This document shows, in pieces, positions 1 to 11,519 of a stretch of 64,000 nucleotides of DNA. The first letter of the stretch is position 1. The number at the start of each line of letters is the position of its first letter. The notes below the pieces were generated by a model, which did not search any database, was not told the DNA's origin, and saw only the letters and a program-made list of their open reading frames with translations. This DNA is from Pleurotus djamor (Eukaryota > Basidiomycota > Agaricomycetes > Agaricales > Pleurotaceae). The translations under genes were made by a program, and so were the position numbers. The DNA is taken from assembly GCA_029747585.1 (NCBI GenBank), contig JAPEVF010000008.1, positions 168,237-232,236 of the forward strand, given 5' to 3'.

Positions 1-1416
1 ATAGAATCTAGTGTTGTGCGCAATGATTCTTCGCCTTCCGAGTAACAGGTTACGAGGCAGACAGCGAAAAGTTCGGCGCCAATCTGGGCCAAGCTGACGA
101 TGGGAGCAGCACCCGCATCGGAGGCAAGGGTCGTNCTCGATGCTGACGCGATGGAATTGGGTATTCTGCTGCCACNTTNACCCGCTTTCTTTNATCCCCG
201 ANCCGGCCCAAGGTGCTGTGCCGGTCTTATTATCGACGGAAACATTTGCGCCTTCTGGCATGACTGCGGGGCTGATCGCGTTACGGTTGAGTTCAATACT
301 GTTGGGGGGACCCGCGAGCTTTTCTGAAAGGAACCAATTGAACACGCAGGCCATAGCGAAACGTATGAGAACGAGAGTCAGGATGACNATNAGTCCGGTG
401 TANAGGAAAAGCTGCGATACGAAGCAACCTGGCGTGATTTTGTCGATATTGCCAGCGTAGTANCGTTGCTTGAGACATGGNACGGCGGACTTGAGGTTGG
501 GGCGTGAGGAGAANAGCATGGTGGCATCGTTTCCACTGCCGCCGGGCTGCAAAGCCGTACGGAGGGCAGCATCGACTGGGTCGCCAGTGATGGGGTTCGG
601 ATGGGACTGCATGTAGCTGTTGACGTTGAGGACGGCTCCGTCTATCACGAAGAAGTTGGTTATATTGGAGACCTGTTCCCATGCNTATCCGACGAACAGT
701 CCTGTGTCTTCGATTCCCAACGAAGACAATGTGGACGAAGAACTGAGAGCAGGAAGAGGACATGTCTGGGTGCTACACGGTGGATCTGTAGCAACTCGGA
801 ATTCAAGNCCTTGNCAAGCGGGATAGTCGTTCAATGAGCGAGTGAAGAGGTTGGTGATGTCTTGACCAGGAGTGAGGGCGAGATTTGAAAAAGAGACTTG
901 AGCGGTGGATCTAGCGGACGTGACATTGACAAGGCGTCCTTGAATACCGAGAGTGCCCGGNCTCGATCCAAAGCGCACGAAGCGACCACCGGTGTCTGCT
1001 GTCTGTGGACACAGAACCTTCTGAAAGCCAACGGTTACGAAGCCAACTGCACCACATAGGACGGCAATGATAATGCACAGAGCCATCTTCTCCCTCCAAG
1101 CTTGCTGAGTAGCCTTGTCTTTGAGACCGCCAATGGAGCTCAGCAGCACACCTGGAGCCCAGAAAGTGACAACAATTGAAAATATCCTCCATACATTTGA
1201 ACCACCATACTCGTCCGAGGAAGGTACCGAGCCTGGCGTGTGTAAAGCAGCGCCCGAAGGAGGGGTGATGAGAGGGACGGGGGCGACGCTTCTCTCTGGT
1301 CGCGTTAGTGTTTTCGCGCGTCGAATTGTGGGTGCAGAATGTGGAGGCTGCCTTGCAGAAGAGGTGGGTATTGGAACGTCAGTGAAGTCGTAGTTTGTCT
1401 GAAAACGAAGGGCCAT
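1..1416 (-). CDS. Chitin synthase, class IV-type, N-terminal part (3' end outside window)
   Basis: The product polymerises UDP-GlcNAc into cell-wall chitin at the plasma membrane. From the ATG at 1416 the frame reads [18 protein letters not shown], then a tract ending [15 protein letters not shown], a first membrane segment ([20 protein letters not shown]), a luminal stretch containing [17 protein letters not shown] and [14 protein letters not shown], and a second membrane segment followed by [16 protein letters not shown]. At the window edge the catalytic domain begins with the family hallmark [19 protein letters not shown]. These N-terminal motifs match fungal class IV (CHS3-like) enzymes. 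A one-base frame break in the N-rich 150-205 region is probably a sequencing error. A CT-rich tract just upstream could also hide an extra 5' exon. The catalytic QxxRW region lies beyond the window. Family is certain, class likely. Confidence 0.88.
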   Translation of the reverse strand, partial: MALRFQTNYDFTDVPIPTSSARQPPHSAPTIRRAKTLTRPERSVAPVPLITPPSGAALHTPGSVPSSDEYGGSNVWRIFSIVVTFWAPGVLLSSIGGLKDKATQQAWREKMALCIIIAVLCGAVGFVTVGFQKVLCPQTADTGGRFVRFGSXPGTLGIQGRLVNVTSARSTAQVSFSNLALTPGQDITNLFTRSLNDYPAXQXLEFRVATDPPCSTQTCPLPALSSSSTLSSLGIEDTGLFVGXAWEQVSNITNFFVIDGAVLNVNSYMQSHPNPITGDPVDAALRTALQPGGSGNDATMXFSSRPNLKSAXPCLKQXYYAGNIDKITPGCFVSQLFXYTGXXVILTLVLIRFAMACVFNWFLSEKLAGPPNSIELNRNAISPAVMPEGANVSVDNKTGTAPWAXSGXKESGXXWQQNTQFHRVSIEXDPCLRCGCCSHRQLGPDWRRTFRCLPRNLLLGRRRIIAHNTRFY

Positions 1417-1702
1417 GATATGCGAAGGAAGTGGGGAGGATGNGCAACAGACAGGCCTGCTGGGGGAGAGAGGGAAAGGAGGAAAAAGAGGGACGAGGGG
1501 ACGGACGACAAGGACGACAAGGACGACGGCGACGGCGATGAGGAAAAGGAATTGAAGGGAAGGGCTTGGCCCTTGGAAAAGATTTGGACAGGCAAGATCA
1601 AAAGAACAAACATATCACAACATCCTCCCCATCGCCACTTAGACGCTCAATATACTTTTCGCGCATATAACCATCACCAACGGCGACCGCGTAGCATGAN
1701 CA
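1417..1702. promoter_or_regulatory. Divergent intergenic region with purine/pyrimidine-skewed tract
   Basis: This is the space between the chitin synthase start and the phosphatase gene on the other strand. Positions about 1465-1560 are almost pure purine on the + strand, so they form a CT-rich tract upstream of the chitin synthase, as in many fungal promoters. The stretch includes short GAC/GACAAG iterations at about 1501-1540. No convincing TATA element was seen. Confidence 0.45.
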
Positions 1703-3766
1703 AGTAGGGCCGCTCGCCATCCTCCACCCGCCGCTCACCGTCGCCCACCACCCGCACCCTCTTTTTTGTCGACGCGAACGGCGCTTGTCGCGGATGCTCC
1801 CTTCATCATACAACGACAAGGCAAGCCGGCTTTCAATCATCCTGCCACTGACGCTGACAACGGACTTCTTGCCCAGGTTGCCTGCTTAGCCTCCCAGCAC
1901 CATGCCAGCGAGTACAATCGTGCAAAATTTGGCGCAACGGGTATGTCATACGCCGTNCTACCCAGGCCACAGTTTACGCNGTTCTCCCAGGCTGCTCGCA
2001 ACATTATTACCCTCTGAGTATATACGCGCCAGCCCAGTTCAAGGATCTGAGACTGCGACAAGAATCATATGGACCGTTTGAACCCTGGTGGACTTGCGTT
2101 CGTGACGCGACCACGCCCTTGAAACATGATGACAAGGAGAAACTTCAGCTTGAACTTAGTGCTGCAATGGAAGCACCCCTGGAGCCCAACTCGGCATCAG
2201 AGTGCTCAGTCCCATTGCAAAAGCAAAACTCAGCGAACCCTCCCATAAAAACGTCTTCTAGTCATCCAATAAAGTCAGTGGCCTCCAATACACTACAAAA
2301 CTGCTTGCTAAACATTCATTTCTAGTGTTTCCTCCTTGATCCCAGCCGAACTNGTCCCNCTCATTTCATCTCACATGGTCCTTGCCTCATCGGGAACTNG
2401 CGTGCCTATCTTGGAACTTCCTTCACAGTTTCATCTNCATCGTCTCGTGAATCTACCACCGACACCNCAGCTTGGTCACTTCGGCGCACCTTTGTCTTAN
2501 GCATCGACCAATGAACAAATCCNGTCAGCCACCGCACATATCCGTACGCGTTCCAGTGTGTCGCAGGCCATGCATGCGGCTATCACCACGCGCCTCGGTA
2601 TCTACTCACCTTTGGGTACTCATTCCATTCACTCCGTCTTCCCATCTTCTCCTCTCCAGCCGGCCCGTACTCTTCATGAAGCTAAATCATCCAGAGACGG
2701 TGATGCTAGCGCTGTCCTGTACCACCATGCCAATGACTCTGCCGTCTCCCTATCATTATCCGTATCTATCAATGTTGAATCCTCCTTGGACGTGGATNTA
2801 AATCTTTATGAGCGTTCTCCTTCTAAAATNCTATCGAACAAGCCCGAGGAAGCGATTGACTGGTAAGCACCCAAACAATACGANCGTCTTCCNCTGGCTG
2901 ATGGCCTTTGTAGTCCNATGGTTGTACCGCCCCTGGAGACTTTAGGGAAGCCTTGTTCCCTTGCTTCCACCCCCGCCCTATCTAGAACTTCTTCTATGGG
3001 TTCTGACGGCCCCTTCACGCTCGGTAACTTATTGATGTCGTCGTGCCCTGGAAAAAAAGGTACTGCACCTGAACGTTGTCTATAGTCTCGTGGTTAATCT
3101 GTGCTTCCCAGTTCGGCTCCAAGGCCCCACGAGAGGCCGTGCTGGGGTTTGCCGCGACTTGACCGCAGATCTCACTCGAATATATTCCCTTGGTGTGCGT
3201 TGCATAATATGGTGAGCCTCCATGTCTTTGGCTTCAACAGAGCCACTAAATNACCTTGTTATAGCTGTCTGGATGACGAGGAGTTGAAATACCTTGGCGC
3301 GCCATGGCCACAGTATGTTGAAGCTGCCCACGCTTTGGGTTTGGATGTTCTGCGCATTCCCATCCCTGAAGGGCTTGCGCCTTTGGATCCCCCGTCATTG
3401 GACAAAGTCATAACGGAGGTGATCGAGAAGTACACCCTCAATGGGATTTCTGCCCTCGTGCACTGTCGTGGAGGTGTCGGTCGTGCGGGAGTTATCGCCT
3501 GTAGCTGGGTTGCCAAATTGGGCCTCTGTGGGTGGATGAACGATCGAGCTGAAGTCTCCGAGGAGTCATCGAAGACGAACCATATCGCGACCGAGGCTTG
3601 GGGAGGAGGGTTAGAGACGCTTGCTTTCGTGGAGAAAATAGTTGGGTTTGTGAGGCAGCGAAGGAGTCTGAAGGCCGTGGAGACNTATGANCAAGTCAGC
3701 TTCTTGGTTCAGTACGTCGATTTTCTGCAGAGGGGTTTCGGGACGCGCATCTCTAGTGCGNCGTAA
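1703..3766 (+). CDS. CDKN3-like dual-specificity/tyrosine phosphatase with long N-terminal extension
   Basis: Probable protein phosphatase of the CDKN3-like/PTP superfamily. The C-terminal 3100-3640 region encodes RGRAGVCRDLTADL, CLDDEELKYLG, DVLRIPIPEGLAPLDPPSL and the P-loop VHCRGGVGRAGVIACSW, which carries the HCx5R catalytic signature, so the Cys and Arg needed for catalysis are present. About 300 residues lie in front of it, including YYPLSIYAPAQFKDL and FEPWWTCVRDA, across introns near 1932-1980, 2271-2325, 2864-2918, 3059-3110 and 3212-3264. No in-frame ATG lies between the stop at 1697 and the first coding stretch, so the true start is probably in an unrecognised upstream exon. The 3' end at 3766 is clear. 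Substrate unknown. Confidence 0.8.
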
Positions 3767-3940
3767 GTACATATTGGAGCATTCTTCGGGTCTATCTGTA
3801 TAATACCAGGAGGNTATNTAATGTGTATTCTAGTCAATCCCATATAGTCATCAGTTTTTTCGGACTTGTTTGTGGTCGCTTTTTTGCATGACAAACACAC
3901 TCTCTTACCAACACCTCCATCNTTCCTATCCATCCTTGCC

Positions 3941-5413
3941 ATGGCTCAANNACAACCGCTGTTTACTTGCCTGTCATGCTCGATCGCATTCACCACTGCC
4001 GACGAACAAAGTGCGTTGGTTATCTCTTCGTGAAGAGAATACATACCGATGAAATAAATTGCTTTAGGAGTGCATTATCGCTCAGATCATCATCGGTATA
4101 ATATGAAGCGAAGAGTAGCTTCATTACCCCCCGTCACCTTGGCTACTTTCAACCAAAAGATCTTGGAACGACGCTCAGAGGAAGATTCCGCAGAGAATAA
4201 GACGTATCAGTGTGAAATTTGCAAGTATGACCTTAGATCTCGTTATCTCGGAGGGTTTGNGTGACACTTTTTTGGCTGTTTAGTAAAACATATACGACGG
4301 ATGGTGCCTATCGGTCGCACATTAATTCAAAGCGGCATAAAGAGGTTGAAGCCAAGGTCGCTGCAGGATCNNNGTNGCCTGCTTCAAGCCGAAAGCCCAA
4401 GACCGAGGATGCACCTGCCTCTACCTCCGATNCTGCTTCGCAGAGCACTGNCAATGATCAGCCAATGCTTGACGAAGAACAGATGATTGANGCAAANATC
4501 GCTGCTGCTGANGGAAAGAAGCTTTCCTCTGTNGATTGCNTNTTCTGCNCNCGTCANTTNTCGACCTTNGANGAGAACCTNGCCCANATGTCNACAGATC
4601 ACTCATTCTTCGTTCCCGATGCCGATTATCTTACGGATCTNGTNGCTCTTATTGGNTATCTCGGGGAGAAAATAGTCGTTGGGAATCTCTGCATATACTG
4701 TGGNGCNAAAAGCAAGGATTTCCGAACGTTGGAGGCCGTTCGNAAGCATATGATCGACAAGAGNCATTGCAAGATCGCGTATGACACGGAGGACGACCGG
4801 TTGGAAATATCTGATTACTACGACTTTACCAGTTCTTATGCNGATGNGGATGATGATGACTGGGAGGACGCAGATGGGGATGAGGTGGGTGATGCAGATG
4901 AGGTGGTTGATGAAGATGGNTCTTCNAGTACTTTGAACGACGACATCCCCTCCAGCAAAATAACGTATGGCGANTCGAGTTATGAACTCGTCTTACCGTC
5001 TGGTGCACGNATAGGCCATCGTAGCATGCGAAGATANTACGCACAATCATTCACNTCNATAGGCAAACCGAATGAGGATCCGAACTCTGGTGCTGCCATC
5101 GTTCGTCGCCTACTCGCTGACAAAAACTCGGCTCTCGTTCCAAGGAAGGGTGGATTTGGTGCNTANGGANGTGGTACNGACGTTATCAAGGCTNGNAACG
5201 TAGGAGAGGCACGAGAGGCTGGAAGACATGTCAANGAGCANCGCGATCANCGACGGAGAGAAGANTTNAAAACGAAAGTNGGCTTCANGCACAACAACCA
5301 AAAGCACTTCAGGGATCCATTACTTCANGTAAGCTTCNGAGNCCNCATNGCTGCNATNGCTAACATAAAAACGGGAGCAGTGAACAATGCTGTCTGCTTG
5401 CATTATAGAGTAG
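3941..5413 (+). CDS. REI1: REI1/ZNF622-like cytoplasmic 60S biogenesis factor
   Basis: REI1 acts in late cytoplasmic maturation of the large ribosomal subunit, helping release and recycle Arx1/Alb1. The frame has three C2H2-type zinc fingers: LFTCLSCSIAFTTADEQ followed by HYRSDHHRYNMKRRV; YQCEIC-NKTYTTDGAYRSHINSKRH; and the NLCIYC...KHMIDKXHC finger near 4690-4770. Other family marks are SLPPVTLATFNQKILERR, an acidic block near 4840-4920 and the C-terminal NNQKHFRDPLL. Introns lie at about 4008-4067 and 4226-4279. A third follows the DPLLQ codons at 5329; an acceptor ending at 5410 would give the family's usual DPLLQ terminus with stop at 5413, and an alternative acceptor gives a stop at 5453. 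The many Ns blur single residues but not the identification. Confidence 0.92.
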
Positions 5414-5474
5414 TGAGGCAAATATCCAAATCACGAAAACACGAAGTACATAAAATAAAAANGTAGACGAATAA

Positions 5475-8400
5475 TTAATACAAATAAGCNGCAGGAACAA
5501 CACCTTCTCGTCCTGTCCTGACATCACGAGCGTACCACCAACTGTTTATAACGACATTAGTTCAATTNAGGAAAACAGGAAGTAGATGGAGGGACGTACG
5601 CTGCGTCTCTATCATCGAGAACCTCTAACTCGGAGCCAGCTGCTATNTGCAGCTCTCCCTCCCCTTGNCCATCGAAAGAGTAACGCGCGCGTGCTGGACG
5701 GCTNTTCTCTTCNTCNAGCATNCCGCCGACNGCGTCAGAGGGGGTTTCTGCTCGCACATAGTTGCTAGCATCAGGTCCGAAGGGGTCCTGCTCTGCTGTN
5801 GAAGGGCTCTTCTCATCTTTTTCAGCATAACCAGCCAGGAAAGGACTGGTGCCTAAAATCGTGGTNCGGGTGGCAGCGTTGATGTGNTCCAACAGTGATG
5901 ACGGNCGATGCTGAGTGGAATCATCGTCTTCCTCNGCATCCGNACCATCCATTTTGCGCAANTTGTCATCTCNNCGAGAGAACAGGGTCCATAGGATCCC
6001 NATCANTGCCANGAGGAANACNACACCAGCAGCGATGGCGATGGAGATGAGAATGACCACCCCAGTGGCGAGGAATGCTACGACTAGATGAGTAAAAGAG
6101 GATATTGCACNGATAAGGTACTCACTACGACGAGTGAAGCTGAATGATTGGAGAGAGCGGAAAAGGGAGGAGATGGAACCTGTCGATCCCGTCTCTGTTG
6201 ATGAAGCGATATAGGGTATGAAGCTCTGGCCNTCATAGAGTGCGGCGGAGAAGTTGCCAAAGCTGGAATCGAANAGGTCACCCGAAACCATAAGCATACG
6301 ATCCTGCTCGATTAGTTCGTTGCCGCTGTGTAGGTCTTGGACGGGAACCATGGTCAACTGAGCCACGTTGGTGTCNCCCTGTAAACTAGATTCTGGGAGG
6401 GAATCAATGGACTGGACGTGGTAGGAAGCAAGAGAAACTTACGCAGGAGTCGCCATGATGTACCATTCCAATGCGTCAAGAAGGACGANCCGTCTCCAGC
6501 CNNGCCTGCGGCGAAAAGGTTGTTGGCATTTGCNTCGTTGGTCTCNAGAGCAGTGACGGGACCCGGGACCTCACTGCTCGTCCCAACAGGCGACCATGTC
6601 ACGTTGGCAATGCCATACCGGGCTACGCTAGCAAGGGTACCATCCGACAACGCCATGGAGCCAGCGACAATGAGGGTATCAGGCTCATTCTGCAAAGAAA
6701 GATCAGCCTGGAATGGAAAAGGATGTAATGATAAGCACATACCGGGATATCGAGTACGGTAGCGACCTGGCCACTGATACCACTACCCAATGCACTCCAG
6801 CGCCTCGAAGGGATATCCATAGAACAGATGGCAGCACAGGGGAGAGATCCCACAGCGTTGAAGATACCTGCAACAAAGAGTGTGTTCCCCGCTACTTTCA
6901 ATGCGCGAACTGAGGGCGCGGCGGATGGTGCTTGAAGTGCAAGAACGTTTTCGTTGTCCCATTGTTGACTTTGTAGATCGTAAACAGCCAAACTGTTTAT
7001 AGGCGAACCGGCGAGGGTAAATTCACCGCCGATGTAGAGCTTGTTCTGCGCGACTACAAGGGAGCGCACAGTGCCGTTGATCTGTGTCCCTTGTAAGGGA
7101 GATACAGTATCCGTATCGGGATTATAGATAGCGACACCTTGAGCCGCGGTAGTGGAGCCCGTGACGCTGAAGGAGAAGTTTCCGCCAAAGATGACGAGAT
7201 CACTCGAAGATGAGCCATTGGTCCAGAAGATGCCGGTGAGCACAGAGGGGGCGAGGGAGGGGATCAAAGGAGGCAAAGGGGCGAGTTGGGTAGAAGTTTG
7301 ACGAGAGAATAAACGAGATATGGCCGTGTGGGAGAACCACATCGTCGACAGAGGGAAATGTGAACGGGTAACATGACGTTTGCGAACTTGGGAGGGGGTA
7401 TTGGCGGAGAAGGGGCTTTGAAGCTGAGCACTCAGAGGTGCGAAACTGGGAAGACCATCGTTTCCATTCTTCACCATGACCAAACCGGGCGCGCCGAAAC
7501 GTCTAGCAGCCGATACTTGTCCAGCGGCGAACTGCTCAGTGGAAGAGCCGTTGACTACTAGCGTCATGTCTCCACGAACGTAGCTTCCATCGTTTACCCA
7601 AGAACCTGAAGCCGGGTTCCAGGTAGCCAATCCACCAACAAGAGCACCATCCTCACTACCCACAGACTGGGGTATTCTGGTGAAAGCGCCAGCAAACTGG
7701 ATGTGTCCATCGGCATTGCCCACACTACGAACGGGACCGTTGAGGCCAGCTTGAAGGGGTCGCCACTGGTTTTGGTTTATGTCGTACACAGCAGCATTGC
7801 GCAAGGCACCTTGAGTCGTTGGAGATGCGGTGTCAGAGAAGGAACCTCCGACGAAGAGGAGGTCGCCGTTCAGGACCATTGACGACACAGCACCGTTGAG
7901 ACCATTGGCAGCCAAGGCCGATAGCGTGTTGTCCTTGAAGGCAAATATACTTCTAGCGCCAGATGAGGCGTTGAAGTCACCTGCGATGAATATCGTGCCA
8001 GAAGGGTGATGGACAACGCTGGATATCGAAGGGAAGGCGCCAGACGAAATGCTTGCCCCGAGTTGATTGGCGAGGGAAAAGCCAACCGAGTCCAGGGAGG
8101 ATTCTGTCGAGTTGGGCAAGGCACTGCGCGCATCGACATTACCAGATGCATCGAATGGCCATTCAAAGAATCCGTAGCCGGTGCGGCCATTCCGCGAGGA
8201 CGCTCCGGTGGCGTTTGATCCTTGGGCAACACCAGTGGAATCAACGGTTCGCAGGATGAGCTGCACACGATCAGCGACAATCTCGTAAAGGCCATCTTCG
8301 CCATTACCGGCAGGGGTATCGGCAAGAGTCAACTGGATAGTAGTCGAGAATGTGTCCGTAGTGGGGAATATAGGTCCATTGTAGATCAACTGTTGTGCAT

Positions 8401-9963
8401 TGTCAGAGTTCTGCTGGGAGATGACGGTCGTGGACGGCGGTAGGCCATTTCCGGGGAATATTGTGACCTTGACAGAGGTACGTCTACCACATCTTGGGAA
8501 GTTGTTGCAACCTGGCGTAAGAAGGGAGACCTCATAGACGCCACTAGCGGAGACATAGGGCATCCATGTGAACGTGGGTGCCTCAGAAGTTCTCCCAACA
8601 AGTATAGTAGCGATACGAACTTCCTGCACCGTTCCAGGAATGTCAGTAATGGAAGACCTGTCTTCCCAAACACCGGTTTGAGAAGCATTGGAAGGATTTG
8701 GAGCAAAGCAACTGTTTCCATTGCCAGCAGGTATGGACGAAGCGAAAGCACCCGAGGAAAGCAGTTGGAAAATATGGAGTCCTGGCGAGGCACCAATGAA
8801 GCGTGATAGCTTGACCTGAGCACCAGTAATGGCGACATTTCCATCGAATAGGAAATCCTGGAAGGGGATGGTGCTGTCCGTTGACAGAGGGCACTCGGTA
8901 CAAGTTGCGTTCTGCTGCGTAACAGGATCTGTATACGTCAAAGACCTGACAGTGTTATCTGGGATAGTGGTCACACTGTTGAAGATGAGTTAATATGGAT
9001 GAATTAAAGGGCAAGAGGCACGAACCTGAAGAGTGTTGTTCCACGGCCTTGTTGGAAGGTGTTTCCGAGGCGCACGCCACTCGCAGATATGGACGCGAAA
9101 GTTCGAACGGTGATCAAAGCCGTGCTTCCATCTTCACCAAACCATGATTGGCCAGGCCCGTCCGGTCCTGATGGACACAGGATGGCACTAATATCAGCAA
9201 ACTGTGGGTCAGAGGAAGGTGGAGAGCCTTGGATTTGGTTGGGCTGGATGGGGACGGGGACAAGGGATGCTGAAAACGGTGTGGCGCCTGAGGAGAAGGG
9301 AACTCGAGGGTTGTTCGTGAAATTGAGAGATGATGTGCTTCCTTGGTAGGATGTCAGGAAGGAGCCTGCAAAGAAGAGACTGTTTCGAGTAGAGTTGGTT
9401 GTGATGGAGGAAACACGGGCACCAGCACCAGAGAGGCCTGTGAAAGGTGGTGGAGACCATGAAGATGCTCGGGCATCCCACACTGCAACCGATGACGATG
9501 GGGAAGAAAAGTTTCCTCCTGCCCAAACCCTCGACCTCTCATCATCACAAAACAGAGAATCGACCTGACTATTGGGGCCATCCGTCCCTAGGCTACTGAA
9601 GCCCCGCGAACGTGAATAAGACGCGACGTTGACGGCGGGGGTGCCATTGACAGAAGAGAATGAACCGGCAAAATAGAAAGAATCGCCGAGTTGGCAGCCC
9701 GAGTTAATCTTTCCCCCGGGGTTTGTTGATCCCAAGCGCGAGAAAGAACCGTCTTGAGAACGTGAAAAGAGTGTCGAAGTGGAAGGGTCGAAAACAGCAG
9801 ATGAGTATGAATCGTCAACAAGGTCGAAACCGGCGAAGGAGCCTGCCAGGCCAACTTTCCCCATACGATCAAAATCGATGCGAGGAAGATTGGCCAGAGC
9901 GGGGCTGGCAAGGAGGACGGCGAGGGCGTGAAGATAAATCATTTGTTGCGCCAGGGTGCCCAT
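5475..9963 (-). CDS. RAX2: RAX2-like cortical polarity marker with C-terminal SH3 domain
   Basis: RAX2-family proteins are single-pass membrane proteins that mark sites of polarised growth or bud-site selection. The ATG at 9963 gives a signal peptide (MGTLAQQMIYLHALAVLLAS). A large extracellular part follows, with repeated kelch/propeller-like units such as LFFAGSF, LLFVGGSFSD, LYIGGEFTLAG and LFVAGIFNAVGSLPC, and many N-glycosylation sites. A transmembrane helix (VVAFLATGVVILISIAIAAG) lies near 6010-6080. The cytoplasmic tail, completed by a short last exon after an intron at about 5552-5608, reads RARYSFDXQGEGEL...LDDRDAAWWYARDVRTGREGVVPAAYLY; this has the ALYDY-like, WW and PxxY-like marks of an SH3 domain. 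Introns also lie near 8977-9030, 6700-6745 and 6380-6440. The 3' end runs tail-to-tail with REI1. Confidence 0.88.
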
Positions 9964-10223
9964 GGCGGGGACGCGTATTACAGGGGGTATCTTTGCCTCC
10001 CTCGACGGAGAGACGACTTTGTAGACGTAGCAGGAAAAAATGAGAGTGAGGCCGAGAAAAGAGCAGAGAAACTCACGGAATGAGCGTTGTTGAGGACAAG
10101 TTGGAAGAGGGTCGTCAAGGCGCGTGTCAAACCAACAATGTTCGGTAACAGCCGAAATTGCTAAGCGCCCGTGTAGTCGTTCCCCGACTGCTTCCACCCG
10201 CAACAACGCCAACAACGCCAACG

Positions 10224-10772
10224 ATGTCGCTCCTTGCGAGACGCTGCTGGTCACTTCGCACCACTATCCAGAGAAGAGCAGCTTCCACCCACTCACACCC
10301 CCCTACCTCTTCGACTCACGATTTTCCGAAAGAAGGTCAGTCTCGGACTTTATTTCTTCGTATTTCTTGGACTTCAACTTTGCTGGTAGGCTTCAGCGGA
10401 GCCTTCTGGCGCAATTCTGTCCTTCTCTCTCTCCTTGGTGCAGCGTGCTACAAGTATGCACCAGCGGCAGATGAAGACGCATACCTCACCCGATGGATTG
10501 CATTATACTCTGTTCCTCGCGACGTCTGGCTCAATTTGAACGTCAAGCACACCGCGATGCAGCAAACAGTTTCGGAGCAGAACCTCCTCGTGGCCGACGC
10601 TCAGTTACCCAAAGTTCATAGATTCCGTTACCCACAGTACGTCTCCTCGTTGAATCCATCCACCTCATTTAATTGATTTCATATTTGTAGGCTCCTGGAT
10701 CAGGCATCGCCATTCCTGACGCCCGTAGGACTGGATGTTGACAACTCGAAGATTGCCGTGGAGCGAGGTTGA
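10224..10772 (+). CDS. Small mitochondrial protein, possible complex I accessory subunit (17.8-kDa type)
   Basis: The start MSLLARRCWSLRTTIQRRAAS is an Arg-rich, acid-free leader typical of a mitochondrial presequence. A membrane-spanning stretch follows (FWRNSVLLSLLGAACYKYAP), then DAYLTRWIALYSVPRDVWLNLNVKHTA...QTVSEQNLL...VHRFRYPQ. An intron at about 10638-10690 leads to the last exon, LLDQASPFLTPVGLDV, with stop at 10772. The order of one membrane helix, then a W..RN..HT...Q...E..LL spacing and an H.xRYPQ motif, resembles the fungal NADH:ubiquinone oxidoreductase 17.8-kDa accessory subunit. That assignment rests on recalled family pattern only. An 8-codon upstream ORF begins at 10138. The gene diverges from RAX2 across 260 bp. 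Confidence 0.6.
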
Positions 10773-10924
10773 GAATTTTAGATAAACACTCGTAGACATG
10801 ATCAATGTAAGCTGCTTGGAAGGCTTATGACAGCAAACCTGCTGGGTCTATTTGCAACTTTATTTCCGTCCGTTGACATCGTCAAGTGCCACAAACACAT
10901 CTCTCGATAACACCATCTCTATCT

Positions 10925-11428
10925 ATGTCTCAAGTACCACACCTAACACTACACGTTCCACGCTCGCCACTACTTTCAGACCTCGACTTCCGCTTTACAG
11001 CCAAAACAGGCTCACTCCTCTCTGCCCTCCTCACGAAGCGGATTATCAGTACAGTCTATGATTCTGGTCGTACGACAGGCCATGACTCCCCAACGGAACC
11101 TCATCCTGATCCTATTGAGTACACCCGCATAGACGACACACCCGCCCGTCGCCATTCCTTTGCCCCGCCTTTACCGAAAAGCGACGTTGTAGGAGGCAGA
11201 GGTCCATCGTCGCAGGGCGTGATCGCCCTTCTGAATCTGCTGGACAGTTTCGATGCAGATGTCGCTATGCAGGTTGCGCGAGTGAAAGACGGCGTGAAGG
11301 AAGCCCGAGAGGCGATTCAGGAGTATCGTCAGGAGCGCCAAGCACGAGAGACCCTCAAGCAGGAAAGGCTGAAGGAGGAGAAACTAGCGACAAAGGAAAT
11401 CGGAGGAGATTTCTGGCTGGGCGTTTGA
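10925..11428 (+). CDS. Uncharacterised 167-residue protein with C-terminal coiled coil
   Basis: An uninterrupted frame runs from ATG 10925 to the stop at 11428. The N-terminal part (MSQVPHLTLHVPRSPLLSDL...FTAKTGSLLSALLTKRIISTV) looks folded. A Pro/Asp-rich linker follows, then a short helix (GVIALLNLLDSFDADVAMQV) and a charged heptad-like segment rich in Arg, Glu and Lys. It closes with EIGGDFWLGV. No catalytic motif, signal peptide or membrane segment is visible, and I do not recognise the family. It lies 152 bp after the preceding gene on the same strand and 91 bp before the RPEL gene. The first ATG after the upstream stop was chosen. Coding character is good; function unknown. Confidence 0.6.
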   Translation: MSQVPHLTLHVPRSPLLSDLDFRFTAKTGSLLSALLTKRIISTVYDSGRTTGHDSPTEPHPDPIEYTRIDDTPARRHSFAPPLPKSDVVGGRGPSSQGVIALLNLLDSFDADVAMQVARVKDGVKEAREAIQEYRQERQARETLKQERLKEEKLATKEIGGDFWLGV

Positions 11429-11519
11429 TTCGGACGTATCTCCCATCGTGGTTACTTGTCTCTCCTTCTCCACAACCTTCACATCTGTTCACATCCTTAC
11501 TTGTATTCCCCACCACATC

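Noticed and set aside
293..763. 156-codon - frame in another phase of chitin synthase
   Set aside because: The chitin synthase frame itself carries the conserved motifs; this is a shadow.
1501..1545. Possible CRISPR-like or minisatellite repeat (GACAAGGAC)
   Set aside because: Units are short and contiguous without spacers; it is a simple-sequence tract in a fungal promoter.
4826..5050. His/Pro-rich - frame
   Set aside because: It is the antisense shadow of the acidic block of REI1.
9964..10254. Extension of the RAX2 frame upstream of 9963
   Set aside because: The extension runs into the divergent complex I-like gene, has no ATG in a signal-peptide context, and the M at 9963 gives a proper signal peptide.
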